A stretch of DNA of 64,000 nucleotides from Klebsiella grimontii (lineage in GTDB: Bacteria > Pseudomonadota > Gammaproteobacteria > Enterobacterales > Enterobacteriaceae), in NCBI RefSeq assembly GCF_900200035.1, contig NZ_FZTC01000015.1, positions 62,001 to 126,000 of the forward strand, given 5' to 3'. The translations under genes were made by a program, and so were the position numbers. The notes beneath the pieces were generated by a model. The model was not told where the DNA came from, searched no databases, and worked only from the letters and a program-made list of their open reading frames with translations. Positions within the stretch are counted from its first letter, which is position 1, and every line of letters starts with the position of its first letter. Shown in pieces: positions 36,219 through 45,362 of the stretch.

Positions 36219-36368
36219 TTATTTTTCCTTTTCTTTGTTTATAGTGTAAAATACCCTGCATTATTAATGCATAAAATATTTTATTTTTTTATTTTTTTAT
36301 ATTGTAAAAAACACAGCGTTTAACGTTTTACATAAAACCTCCTCATCGTATTAATAGTGTATTTTCCA

Positions 36369-36569
36369 TTAATCAGCATGTTTACGTGAAAACTGAATAA
36401 TGTTTTCAATCCATTCATCGATTTCACTTTCTACAAAAGCTCTAGCTCTTATGCCAATCTTTATCGGTTCTGGGAATACGCCCCTGCTAATAAGTCGATA
36501 AATCCATGCTTTGCTATATCCTGTTTTATTCATCACTTCCGGCAGGCGAATAAGTCTTCTTGTTGTCAT
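36369..36569 (-). CDS. AlpA-family excisionase/regulator
   Basis: I start it at 36569, which gives 66 residues with GGAG upstream; the longer frame from 36671 adds 34 residues outside the family. 'LIRLPEVMNKTGYSKAWIYR' with 'ISRGVFPEPIKIGIRARAFV' and 'ESEIDEWI' is the MerR-like AlpA domain. AlpA proteins in P4-type elements activate the integrase or act as excision factors. It is the gene nearest the integrase on the same strand and fits that role. Confidence 0.85.
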   Translation of the reverse strand: MTTRRLIRLPEVMNKTGYSKAWIYRLISRGVFPEPIKIGIRARAFVESEIDEWIENIIQFSRKHAD

Positions 36570-36895
36570 ATATTTCTCCGTTGTTGTTTTGATGAATGTA
36601 GTATCTGCAGATCGCTTATGACGTTCAACCCTCGGAAAATCAGAATTGAACTTGAATTGAGTGTTTTTCATACAAAAACAGATGGAATGGCGGGAGAGCT
36701 GTCACTGGGCGGGGTGTAGAGCGATTTAGCAATAAGTGCTATTTATTTTGCTGTTTTAAGGTATTTTACAATTTTCATATTAATCAATTAGTTAATCAAT
36801 ATCAGTTTAAATTCTGACCTAATTCTTATCTGCTTTAGCCAAGAAAAAGGGCTATGCCCGTTAAGACATAGCCCCTCTTTCATCAGCCGTTATCC

Positions 36896-38110
36896 TTACC
36901 CACGCCGATTAAACGCACCCTGCACTACATTGCCGCCTTTCTCAAGGCTTGCCATGTAGTCAGCATACCATTGCAGCATCTCACGTCTGCCATCGAGATA
37001 TTGCGCATGGTTGTAGGTGCCACGGATAGCATTCTTATCAACATGGGCCAGTTGGGTTTCAATCCATGCGGTGTTGTAGCCCTGTTCATGAAGAACGGTG
37101 CTCATGGTATGACGGAAGCCGTGACCCGTAACCCGGCCTGTATAACCAATTCGCTTAAACACCTGATTGATGCTGGCTTCGCTCATGGTCTTACTTGGAT
37201 CATTGCGCCCCGGAAACAGTAAAGGAAATTGCCCCGTCATTGCTCTGATCTGTTCGATAATGGCTAAGGCTTGGCTAGATAGCGGGATGATATGAGGACG
37301 GCGCATTTTCATGCGTTCAGCAGAAATTTCCCATAGCGCTTTCTTGGTATCGATTTCCGACCATAATGCACCGCGCAATTCACCTGTTCTCAGACCGGTA
37401 ATGATCAGCAATCTCGCTGCCAGCACCATCAATTCACTGCCAGAGTAGCCAGCAAGGGCTTTAAAGAAAGCGGGAAGTTCTTCGGTGGTCAGGAATGGGT
37501 AATGTGTAGACTCATGCCCTTGCATGGCACTGGTGAGATCTGGCGCGGGATTATACTCGGCTCGGCCTGTCACGATGGCATAGCGAAACACTTCACCGCA
37601 GCGTTGACGCACTTTCTTGGCTTTTTCGGTCGCGCCTCGGTCTTCCATCTTTTTCAGCACGTTTAGCAGTTCCAACGGCTTAATGTCTGCAACAGGCCGT
37701 TGACCAATGAACGGGAAAACGTCTTTGTTGAACGCTTCAAGGATGTCAGAGGCATACCCCGCAGACCATTTCTTCACTTTCATGTTGTGCCATTCAAGCG
37801 CAATTTGCTGAAAGGTGTTTTTGACTTCTTCGATGTGGGCTTGTTTGCTTTCTTGCTTAAACGCACTCGGATCAACGCCATTAACCAGCAGCTTTTTAGC
37901 ATCATCTCTTTTGCTTCTGGCATCGGCTAAGGTAATGGTCGGGTAGACGCCAAACACCACACGTTTTTCTTTACCTGCGATACGGTATTTCATGCGCCAG
38001 CTTTTGGTGCCGTTCGGGAACACCTCCAGATACATGCCCCCACCGTCCGCTAACTTGTAGGGTTTATCTTTGGGCTTGGCAGTCTCTACCTGTCTGGCAT
38101 TGAGCTTCAT
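36896..38110 (-). CDS. int: P4-type tyrosine integrase
   Basis: 404 residues. The N-terminal DUF4102 arm-binding domain begins 'LNARQVETAKPKDKPYKLAD' and includes 'GGGMYLEVFPNGTKSWRMKY'. The catalytic domain has the first Arg in 'ITGLRTGELRGALW', then 'HIIPLS', 'HGFRHTMSTVLHEQG' (H-x2-R) and the nucleophile Tyr in 'GTYNHAQYLDGRREML'. AGGAG precedes the ATG. It lies 175 bp from the 3' end of tRNA-Thr and points away from it, the standard orientation for islands at thrW. It should catalyse integration and excision between 14723 and 38292. Confidence 0.93.
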   Translation of the reverse strand: MKLNARQVETAKPKDKPYKLADGGGMYLEVFPNGTKSWRMKYRIAGKEKRVVFGVYPTITLADARSKRDDAKKLLVNGVDPSAFKQESKQAHIEEVKNTFQQIALEWHNMKVKKWSAGYASDILEAFNKDVFPFIGQRPVADIKPLELLNVLKKMEDRGATEKAKKVRQRCGEVFRYAIVTGRAEYNPAPDLTSAMQGHESTHYPFLTTEELPAFFKALAGYSGSELMVLAARLLIITGLRTGELRGALWSEIDTKKALWEISAERMKMRRPHIIPLSSQALAIIEQIRAMTGQFPLLFPGRNDPSKTMSEASINQVFKRIGYTGRVTGHGFRHTMSTVLHEQGYNTAWIETQLAHVDKNAIRGTYNHAQYLDGRREMLQWYADYMASLEKGGNVVQGAFNRRG

Positions 38111-38141
38111 TTGGGGGCATCTCCTCTAGACCGAACACGAT

Positions 38142-38162
38142 ATGCCCCCACCGATGCCCCCA
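38142..38162. repeat. Paired ATGCCCCCA repeat, possible integrase arm site (right)
   Basis: A direct partner of the unit at 14794-14814 (19 of 21 bases). An inverted copy of ATGCCCCCA lies at about 38112-38120, against the integrase start. Its position between integrase and tRNA suits arm-type binding by the DUF4102 domain and possibly autoregulation. Confidence 0.5.
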
Positions 38163-38285
38163 ACTCACCGTAGATTTCTGTGAACGTGAGTAGACGAGCA
38201 GAGACAATAAGGGCCTTGAAACCGCGTATTATAAGGGTTTAAAGGGTGTTTGAGTAGACTTGGGGAGACGTTAAAATAGGTAGGA

Positions 38286-38361
38286 TGGTGCCGATAATAG
38301 GAGTCGAACCTACGACCTTCGCATTACGAATGCGCTGCTCTACCAACTGAGCTATATCGGC
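38286..38361 (-). tRNA. thrW: tRNA-Thr (anticodon CGU)
   Basis: 76 nt with CCA encoded. The acceptor stem GCCGATA pairs with TATCGGC, the D-arm reads 'GCTCAGTTGGTAGAGC', the anticodon loop is ATTCGTAAT (anticodon CGT in DNA), and the T-arm contains 'GGTTCGACTCC'. It lies just downstream of proA on the same strand, as thrW does in E. coli, where the CP4-6 element is integrated. The 3' part carries the probable attachment core. Confidence 0.97.
38292..38302. repeat. Probable right attachment site (attR) core in tRNA-Thr
   Basis: CGATAATAGGA within the tRNA 3' acceptor/T-arm region is repeated at 14723-14733. The element therefore spans about 23.6 kb. The integrated element restores the full tRNA gene on the right side. 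Confidence 0.5.
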
Positions 38362-38473
38362 CCTGCAAGACGTGCTGACGAACGTAAGCACGGGATAGAA
38401 GGTTAAAACTAAGTGGGTGATGCGTCAATGCCCTTGCGAATCAAACGGCTACTTTTGCATCACCCAATTAGCA

Positions 38474-39727
38474 TTAAGCACGAATGGTATCGTCGCCGAA
38501 ACCAATCCACTTATAGGTCGTCAGGGCTTCCAGGCCCATCGGGCCGCGCGCGTGCAGCTTCTGGGTGCTGACCGCCACTTCCGCGCCGAGGCCGAACTGG
38601 CCGCCGTCGGTAAAGCGGGTAGAGGCGTTGACGTACACCGCCGAGGAGTCCACCTCGTTGATAAAGCGGTTCGCGTTGCCCAGGGTGCGCGTCAGGATGG
38701 CGTCGGAATGCTGGGTGCCGTGCTCGCGAATATGCGCTACCGCTTCATCCTGGTCGGCCACCACCTTCACGTTCAGATCCAGCGACAGATACTCATTGTC
38801 ATACTGCTCCGCTTTCACCGGCTCTACGCTGGCCGGGCCGTTTTGCAGCGCGGGCAGGGAGGCCGCATCGGCGTGCAGGCTGACGCCGCTTTCCGCCATC
38901 TGCTTACTCAGCGCGGGCAGGAAGCGTTCGGCGATATCCTGATGCACCAGCAGCGTTTCGACCGAGTTACAGGCGCTCGGGCGCTGCACTTTGGCGTTAA
39001 CGATAACCTTCAGCGCTTCGGCAACGTCGGCGGAGTGGTCAATATAGATATGGCAAACGCCGATACCGCCGGTGATCACCGGGATCGTCGACTGCTCGCG
39101 GCACAGCTTGTGCAAACCTGCGCCGCCCCGCGGGATCAGCATATCGATATACTTATCCATCTTCAGCATCTCGCCGACCAGCGCGCGATCCGGACTCTCA
39201 ATCGCCTGCACGGTGGCCGCCGGTAAGCCGCACTCCTGCAGCGCCTGCTGAATCACTTTCACCGTGGCGGCGTTGGTGCGCCAGGTCTCTTTGCCGCCGC
39301 GCAGAATCGCCGCGTTGCCGGTTTTCAGGCACAAAGAGGCGACGTCGACGGTCACGTTCGGACGGGCTTCGTAAATCACGCCCACTACGCCCAGCGGCAC
39401 GCGGCGTCGCTCAATGCGCAGGCCGCTGTCGAGCAGGCCGCCGTCGATCACCTGACCGACCGGGTCGGCCAGGCTGCAGACCTGACGAACATCGTTAGCA
39501 ATCCCGCTCAGGCGCGCCGGGTTGAGCGCCAGGCGATCGAGCAGCGCCTCGCTTAAACCGTTGGCGCGCGCTTCCGCCAGATCTTCAGCGTTCGCGCGCA
39601 GGATCGCGTCGGTCTGCGCTTCAAGATAGTCGGCAATCTTTTCCAGCACCTGGTTCTTTTCGCGGCTGGAAAGCTGCGCGAGTTTATACGAGGCCGCTTT
39701 GGCAGCAATGCCCATTTGTTCCAGCAT
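38474..39727 (-). CDS. proA: Gamma-glutamyl phosphate reductase
   Basis: 417 residues, the standard length. It reduces gamma-glutamyl phosphate to glutamate semialdehyde with NADPH, the second step of proline synthesis. The aldehyde-dehydrogenase-type fold shows '[20 protein letters not shown]', 'LRGGKE', '[11 protein letters not shown]' and the catalytic cysteine region '[16 protein letters not shown]'. The end '[16 protein letters not shown]' is typical. It begins 10 bp after proB and is surely cotranscribed. Confidence 0.98.
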   Translation of the reverse strand: MLEQMGIAAKAASYKLAQLSSREKNQVLEKIADYLEAQTDAILRANAEDLAEARANGLSEALLDRLALNPARLSGIANDVRQVCSLADPVGQVIDGGLLDSGLRIERRRVPLGVVGVIYEARPNVTVDVASLCLKTGNAAILRGGKETWRTNAATVKVIQQALQECGLPAATVQAIESPDRALVGEMLKMDKYIDMLIPRGGAGLHKLCREQSTIPVITGGIGVCHIYIDHSADVAEALKVIVNAKVQRPSACNSVETLLVHQDIAERFLPALSKQMAESGVSLHADAASLPALQNGPASVEPVKAEQYDNEYLSLDLNVKVVADQDEAVAHIREHGTQHSDAILTRTLGNANRFINEVDSSAVYVNASTRFTDGGQFGLGAEVAVSTQKLHARGPMGLEALTTYKWIGFGDDTIRA

Positions 39728-39737
39728 TTTCAGCTCC

Positions 39738-40841
39738 TTAACGGATAATCATGTCGTCACGGTGGACGGCGACCGGGCCGTATTCATAGCCCAGAATGGC
39801 ATCGATCTGCTGCGAGTGCTGCCCGGCGATGCGGCGCAGCGCATCGCTGTTATAGCGGCTGACGCCGTGGGCGATATCGCGGCCTTCAAGGCTGCGAATG
39901 CGGATCACTTCGCCGCGCGAGAAGTTGCCGGTGATGGTTTTAATCCCTTTCGGCAGCAGGGAGCTGCCGCGTTCGAGAATCGCCTGGGTCGCGCCGGCGT
40001 CCACGGTAATTTCGCCCGCCGGCGGCGCGCCGAAAATCCAGCGCTTACGGTTTTCCAACGGCGACTCCTGGGCGTGGAAGCGGGTGCCAACGGAAACCCC
40101 TTCCATCACGTCGCCAATCACGCCCGGACGGCTACCGGCGGCGATGATCGTGTCGATGCCCGCGCGGCAGGCGACGTCGGCGGCCTGCAGCTTGGTACCC
40201 ATACCGCCGGTACCTAAACCCGATACGCTGTCGCCCGCGATCGCGCGCAGGGCGTCATCGATACCGTACACGTCTTTAATCAGCTCGGCCTGCGGGTTGT
40301 TGCGCGGGTCGGCGGTAAATAGGCCCTGCTGATCGGTCAGCAGCAGCAGTTTATCTGCGCCCGCGAGAATCGCCGCCAGTGCCGAAAGATTATCGTTATC
40401 ACCGACTTTAATCTCGGCAGTCGCCACGGCGTCATTTTCATTAATCACCGGCACGATGTTGTTATCCAGCAGCGCGCGCAGGGTATCGCGGGCGTTAAGG
40501 AAACGCTCGCGGTCTTCCATATCGGCGCGGGTCAGCAGCATCTGGCCGACGTGAATGCCATAAATAGAAAACAGCTGTTCCCACAGCTGGATAAGACGGC
40601 TCTGACCAACCGCTGCCAGCAGCTGTTTGGACGCGATGGTCGCGGGCAGTTCCGGGTAGCCGAGGTGCTCACGTCCGGCGGCTATCGCCCCGGAAGTCAC
40701 TATCACAATTCGGTGGCCCATCGCGTGCAGCTGTGCGCACTGGCGCACTAATTCAACGATATGGGCGCGGTTCAGGCGGCGGGATCCGCCCGTTAAAACA
40801 CTGGTGCCCAGTTTTACCACCAGCGTCTGGCTATCACTCAT
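39738..40841 (-). CDS. proB: Glutamate 5-kinase
   Basis: 367 residues. It phosphorylates glutamate in the first, proline-inhibited step of proline synthesis. The kinase domain has '[20 protein letters not shown]', '[15 protein letters not shown]' and '[20 protein letters not shown]'; the C-terminal PUA domain starts near residue 275 ('[17 protein letters not shown]'). It is the first gene of proBA and divergent from phoE across about 290 bp. Confidence 0.98.
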   Translation of the reverse strand: MSDSQTLVVKLGTSVLTGGSRRLNRAHIVELVRQCAQLHAMGHRIVIVTSGAIAAGREHLGYPELPATIASKQLLAAVGQSRLIQLWEQLFSIYGIHVGQMLLTRADMEDRERFLNARDTLRALLDNNIVPVINENDAVATAEIKVGDNDNLSALAAILAGADKLLLLTDQQGLFTADPRNNPQAELIKDVYGIDDALRAIAGDSVSGLGTGGMGTKLQAADVACRAGIDTIIAAGSRPGVIGDVMEGVSVGTRFHAQESPLENRKRWIFGAPPAGEITVDAGATQAILERGSSLLPKGIKTITGNFSRGEVIRIRSLEGRDIAHGVSRYNSDALRRIAGQHSQQIDAILGYEYGPVAVHRDDMIIR

Positions 40842-41026
40842 GATTCTCTGCCGTTCAAAAAGGAGTTTCGATATCGAGTTGATGTTGTAACAGGAGTCAG
40901 CCCGCTTGCCAACACCTGGCGTGGTGGACGAACCACTTCCTTGCGCGGATCGGGCATTCTGGCGGGGAAACGTGACACATTCATGACGGAAATAATTAAA
41001 TTCCCTTTTTTATAAAAAGTTCCATG

Positions 41027-41048
41027 TTGTCATAAATTTTTAATATTA
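41027..41048 (+). promoter_or_regulatory. Probable Pho box of phoE
   Basis: TTGTCATAAATTTTTAATA lies about 85-105 bp before the phoE start. The first half matches the PhoB half-site CTGTCAT at 6 of 7 bases; the second half is weak. phoE is a known PhoB-dependent gene, which supports the assignment. Confidence 0.5.
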
Positions 41049-41131
41049 GAGCGTTAAAAAACCTGCAGTTTTTGACAGGGCTTCCGCCCGGAATTGATTA
41101 GCGCGTATAAATAAATCACCAGGACTAGATA

Positions 41132-42184
41132 ATGAAAAAGAGCTCACTGGCATTAATGATGATGGGTCTTATTGCTTCTTCGGCTACCCAGGCGGCAGAA
41201 GTTTATAATAAAAACGGCAATAAACTGGACGTCTACGGCAAAGTCAAAGCGATGCACTATATGAGCGACTATGACAGCAAAGATGGCGACCAGACCTACG
41301 TTCGTTTCGGCATCAAAGGCGAAACGCAGATTAACGACGATCTGACCGGCTACGGCCGCTGGGAATCGGAGTTCTCCGGCAACAAAACCGAAAGCGACTC
41401 TTCGCAGAAAACGCGCCTGGCGTTCGCCGGGGTGAAAGTCAAAAACTACGGTTCATTTGACTACGGTCGTAACCTCGGCGCGCTGTACGACGTCGAAGCC
41501 TGGACCGATATGTTCCCGGAATTCGGCGGCGACTCTTCCGCGCAGACCGATAACTTTATGACCAAACGCGCCAGCGGCCTGGCAACCTACCGCAATACCG
41601 ACTTCTTCGGCGTGGTGGATGGCCTGGATCTGACTCTGCAGTACCAGGGCAAAAACGAAGGCCGTGAAGCTAAAAAACAGAACGGCGACGGCTTTGGCAC
41701 CGCGTTAAGCTATGACTTCGGCGGCAGCGATTTCGCCGTCAGCGCGGCCTACACCAGCTCCGACCGTACGAACGATCAGAACCTGCTGGCCCGCGGTACG
41801 GGTAAAAAAGCGGAAGCCTGGGCGACCGGCCTGAAATATGACGCCAACAATATCTACCTGGCGACCATGTACTCCGAAACCCGCAAAATGACGCCAATCA
41901 GCGGCGGTTTTGCCAATAAAGCGCAGAACTTTGAAGCCGTGGCGCAGTACCAGTTCGACTTCGGCCTGCGTCCGTCCCTGGGCTACGTGCTGTCAAAAGG
42001 CAAGGATATCGAGGGCGTGGGAAGCGAAGACCTGGTCAACTACATTGATGTTGGCGTGACCTATTACTTCAACAAAAACATGAACGCCTTTGTTGATTAT
42101 AAAATCAACCAGCTGAAGAGCGATAATAAGCTCGGGATCAACGATGACGATATCGTCGCTGTCGGTATGACCTACCAGTTCTAA
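41132..42184 (+). CDS. phoE: Outer-membrane phosphoporin PhoE
   Basis: 350 residues with a signal peptide ending at about '[20 protein letters not shown]'. The porin signatures are present: '[16 protein letters not shown]', '[19 protein letters not shown]', the constriction loop '[10 protein letters not shown]', and a C-terminal aromatic residue ('GMTYQF') for BAM recognition. PhoE forms trimeric pores favouring anions and phosphate compounds under phosphate limitation. It is divergent from proBA as in E. coli and Klebsiella. AGGA lies before the ATG. Confidence 0.97.
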   Translation: MKKSSLALMMMGLIASSATQAAEVYNKNGNKLDVYGKVKAMHYMSDYDSKDGDQTYVRFGIKGETQINDDLTGYGRWESEFSGNKTESDSSQKTRLAFAGVKVKNYGSFDYGRNLGALYDVEAWTDMFPEFGGDSSAQTDNFMTKRASGLATYRNTDFFGVVDGLDLTLQYQGKNEGREAKKQNGDGFGTALSYDFGGSDFAVSAAYTSSDRTNDQNLLARGTGKKAEAWATGLKYDANNIYLATMYSETRKMTPISGGFANKAQNFEAVAQYQFDFGLRPSLGYVLSKGKDIEGVGSEDLVNYIDVGVTYYFNKNMNAFVDYKINQLKSDNKLGINDDDIVAVGMTYQF

Positions 42185-42195
42185 GTCTTCTCGAC

Positions 42196-42229
42196 AATAA
42201 AGCCGCCGTGGTAACAGGGCGGCTTTATT
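42196..42229. terminator. Bidirectional terminator after phoE
   Basis: AATAAAGCCGCC and GGCGGCTTTATT pair over 12 bp around a 10-nt loop, with T-rich ends on both strands. It ends phoE and the convergent NlpC-like gene. Confidence 0.88.
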
Positions 42230-42237
42230 ATTTGTGA

Positions 42238-42801
42238 TTAACGGTTTTTCGCCAGATGCAGATTATCGTTATTCATCGTTATCTGGGCGTTATATTCCTT
42301 CGGCAGACGGCGCGCCTGGTAGAATACCGATTGCCAGTACGGATTATCCAGCGAAGAGCGCATCACGCCCTGGCTGGTGGAGGCGTGAAGGAAATTACGG
42401 TCGGTATCATAGAAGCCGACGTGCATGCCGCCTTTAATACGGAAGAAAACTAAATCCCCCGGCCGCAGCTGGCGCGGGCTTACGCGCTCGCCCATGTGCA
42501 GCAGTTCGCGAGTGGTGATGCGCTCCATCGGCAAGTTGAAGCGATCTTTGAGCGTACGCCAGACAAACCCGGAGCAGTCGACGCCGCTTTGCTCCGTCCC
42601 GCCCCATTCGTAGGGCGTTCCCTCCCAGGTATGCATCTGATCGTGCAGCGCGGCGATCACCGGGATCAGATCGTCAGAACCTCCGTCAATGGTCGAGTGG
42701 CTACTCTGGGCGGCGGTTTTATGCGGTTTTGATGAGGATGAACATCCTGCCAAAAGCAAAAAAGGAACAAATAGTAGCGCGTGAGAGAGTCTGGGCTTCA
42801 T
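42238..42801 (-). CDS. NlpC/P60 family lipoprotein, probable peptidoglycan endopeptidase
   Basis: 187 residues from 'MKPRLSHALLFVPFLLLAGC' (lipobox LAGC); six further codons upstream are possible. The NlpC/P60 domain is complete: catalytic Cys in 'GVDCSGFVWRTLKDRFNL', 'LRPGDLVFF', His in 'GMHVGFYDTDRNFLHAS', and the end 'GVMRSSLDNPYWQSVFYQAR'. It is very close in pattern to E. coli NlpC. These enzymes cleave peptide links in the cell wall, probably of the D-glutamyl-diaminopimelate type. It is a single gene. Confidence 0.9.
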   Translation of the reverse strand: MKPRLSHALLFVPFLLLAGCSSSSKPHKTAAQSSHSTIDGGSDDLIPVIAALHDQMHTWEGTPYEWGGTEQSGVDCSGFVWRTLKDRFNLPMERITTRELLHMGERVSPRQLRPGDLVFFRIKGGMHVGFYDTDRNFLHASTSQGVMRSSLDNPYWQSVFYQARRLPKEYNAQITMNNDNLHLAKNR

Positions 42802-43131
42802 ATCATTGTTTTTCGTCACTGAAAACGGGCCGTGATATTTTATAGCCGATTCGCTACGGCCTCAGAATGACCAAACGCAAAATTTACGAAACCTTACGTA
42901 AATAATATAGGCCGGTTCGCGCAGTGATAATTAACGCTGATTATTTATGGCAAAAAACGAACCTGTCATGTTAATAATTTTTTTCTTCGTGAAACAATAT
43001 TTCACAAATATCCGAATGCTGGACGCCTACTCGGCTTCCGTACTGGGTGAAAAATCCTCATCATCCCGGCATTGCGCCGCCTGGCTGCGCTCCAGTACTT
43101 TTGTAGCCTAAAAGAGAGAGTGGGGCGGCCA

Positions 43132-44076
43132 ATGCATCTGGATTTTCGCCAACTGCGCAACTTTGTGGCGCTAGTTGAATACGGCAGTTTTAATCGCGCG
43201 GCGGAGGCGGTGTGCCTGTCGCAGTCGGCCTTCAGCCGCAGCATTCAGGCGCTGGAGCAGAGCGTCGGCCATCCTTTATTCGACCGCCAGAGTAAGCTAC
43301 CGACGCTCACCCTGCACGGGCAAAAGCTGCTGCCCTACGCCCGCCGCTTTCAGGAGCTGAACGTGGAGCTCAGCAGCCAGCTGCGCGAAGCGGACGATGC
43401 GCAAAACGGCGAGGTCGCCTTTGGCTGCGGCCCGGCCCCTGCCGCGAGGCTGATTCCGGCCGCCGTCGGCGGGTTTCATCGCCTTTTACCGCAGGCGAGG
43501 GTGCGCTTTCAGATTGATAACTGGCTGGCGCTGCATCAGGCGCTGAACTCCCAGCTTTACCCTTTTGTGGTCGCCGACAGCTGGCAGGCCGAGCTCGACC
43601 CGCAGTTGCGCGTTCAGCCGCTCAGCCCGCAGCGCTGCTTTTTCGTCTGCCATGCCGACCATCCGCTGGCCAAACAGGGGCCGGTCTCTATCCAGGCGAT
43701 GCTGCGCTACCCCTTTGCGGCACCTTATTTGCCGCCGGGCGTGCGCAAGGTGCTGGCGACACTCAGCCAGCAGCAGGACTTTACCCCGGCGATTCAGTGC
43801 GACCATATCTACGCGCTGCTTGCCACCCTCGCGCAGACCAACGCGATTAGCTTTGCCAGCGAGGACGGCTTCGCGCTGTGCCAGCACAGCCATCGGCTGG
43901 TTAAGCTGGAGCTCAGCGATCTGCCTGAGGAGTGGCGGCTGATGCAGACCCGGTTTGCCATTATCTCTCCGGTTCACGCGGCGCAGCCGCCGCTGGTGGA
44001 GAAGCTGATTGAGATTATCCTTCATACCGATCGTCAGCATCAGCTGCAGCTGCTGGCGCAGGAGGAGGGAGGTTAA
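43132..44076 (+). CDS. LysR-family transcriptional regulator
   Basis: 314 residues from the ATG at 43132, where the domain begins 'MHLDFRQLRNFVALVEYGSF'. The helix-turn-helix continues 'NRAAEAVCLSQSAFSRSIQA' and 'LEQSVGHPLFDR'. The effector-binding part starts near residue 90. Its stop overlaps the stop of the convergent binding-protein gene by 4 bp. It probably controls the sulfonate/sulfate-ester uptake genes beside it; the co-inducer is unknown. Confidence 0.88.
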   Translation: MHLDFRQLRNFVALVEYGSFNRAAEAVCLSQSAFSRSIQALEQSVGHPLFDRQSKLPTLTLHGQKLLPYARRFQELNVELSSQLREADDAQNGEVAFGCGPAPAARLIPAAVGGFHRLLPQARVRFQIDNWLALHQALNSQLYPFVVADSWQAELDPQLRVQPLSPQRCFFVCHADHPLAKQGPVSIQAMLRYPFAAPYLPPGVRKVLATLSQQQDFTPAIQCDHIYALLATLAQTNAISFASEDGFALCQHSHRLVKLELSDLPEEWRLMQTRFAIISPVHAAQPPLVEKLIEIILHTDRQHQLQLLAQEEGG

Positions 44077-45140
44077 CTGGCGTCTTTCGCCAGGCCTTTG
44101 GCGTCGTACTGTGGCCAGCGGTTTTCCAGGCGCAGGGATTTCAGCGCCTGCTCGACAAACTGGCCGTCCACCCACTGGCTGACGTCAAAAGCGCTGCGGA
44201 TCAGGCGTCCTGATTTCGCCTGATCGACGCTGCTGCTAAAGCTGTCGGTCAGGAACGGGTCGATACGCGGCGAGGTGGTAAAGTTCAGATCCTGCGGCTG
44301 CAGCTCTTCGAGAAACAGCGCCTGCGGGATCTGGCTCTGCTGCGCCATCTCGGCGGACCAGGCGTCGCGATTAGCCGGGTCGTTGATTTCCGCGGCGTTC
44401 TTCACCAGCACGTTAATAATCTGCTGGGTCGCCTGCGGCCAGGCGTCAATAAACGTCTGCGTGCCGAGGAATCCCGCCTGAGTCGTGTTCTGACGGCCGG
44501 AATCGCCGCTTTTGACGACCACATCAATCTTATCGCCGCGCAGCGCCAGCAGCGAAACGCCGCCCCACACCGCATCGACGCGACCGGCCGCCAGCGCCGC
44601 TTTGCCGGCATTCCAGTCAAGATTGATCACCTGCAGGCTGCGCTCATTGAGGCCAGCGCTTTGCAGCGCACGGTCAAAGGCCAGCTGGTCCGCCGTACCG
44701 CGATAAACCGCCACTCGTTTACCTTGCAGATCGGTCAGGGTTTTAATCCCCGAGGCTTTGGTCACCGCCAGATAAGATTCCGAACCGCGGCTGCCCAGCA
44801 GCAGGCGCGTCGGCAGGCCATTGGCCTTACCGATAATCGCCGCCAGATCGCCGAGATAGACAAAATCCAGCTGGCGGTTGGCTAACGCTTCATTGACCGC
44901 CGGACCGGCACCTTTGAAAAACTGCCACTGTACTTCCACGCCCTGCGGTTTAAACACCTCTTCCAGCTGATGGCGGATAAACGCCATGCCGACCGGCCCC
45001 TCAATAAAGGGTTTACTGCCCGCGCTCTGGTCCGGCACGCCGATGCGGATAGTGCGCAGCGCTTCGGCCTGGGCGCTTGCCGCCAGGCCAATGACCGCCA
45101 CCAGCGCCAGCAAGGTGCGGCTAAAAAATGCTTTCATCAT
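44073..45140 (-). CDS. ABC transporter substrate-binding protein (sulfonate/sulfate-ester type)
   Basis: 355 residues with a Sec signal peptide ('LLALVAVIGLAASAQA'). The domain is SsuA/TauA-like: 'RIGVPDQSAGSKPFIEGPVG', 'VEVQWQFFKGAGPAVNEALA' and 'LDFVYLGDLAAIIGKANGLP'. It would bind an organosulfur compound in the periplasm. It is divergent from the fused permease, ATPase and arylsulfotransferase genes over about 220 bp of shared promoter DNA. It is larger than usual SsuA and resembles the AtsR type for aryl or alkyl sulfate esters; the exact ligand is uncertain. Confidence 0.85.
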   Translation of the reverse strand: MMKAFFSRTLLALVAVIGLAASAQAEALRTIRIGVPDQSAGSKPFIEGPVGMAFIRHQLEEVFKPQGVEVQWQFFKGAGPAVNEALANRQLDFVYLGDLAAIIGKANGLPTRLLLGSRGSESYLAVTKASGIKTLTDLQGKRVAVYRGTADQLAFDRALQSAGLNERSLQVINLDWNAGKAALAAGRVDAVWGGVSLLALRGDKIDVVVKSGDSGRQNTTQAGFLGTQTFIDAWPQATQQIINVLVKNAAEINDPANRDAWSAEMAQQSQIPQALFLEELQPQDLNFTTSPRIDPFLTDSFSSSVDQAKSGRLIRSAFDVSQWVDGQFVEQALKSLRLENRWPQYDAKGLAKDAS

Positions 45141-45362
45141 AACGTGTTGCTCCCTTGAGTTTTTTCTCACCCTAAAGAGCCCACGGGCCGCGTGTTAAAT
45201 GCTTTTATTCGCCAAGCTTGGGTGAAAAAAAGCTAAATCAGACGCCGCGCGCCCGGCAGGCTGAAATGCATTCGATGCATCGGGATTATTCGCCTTACGC
45301 AATGGCGGCGAAGGGGAAGTCACGTTTTGATAGCGACATAACTTGCCGAAAAGTGGACCGAT

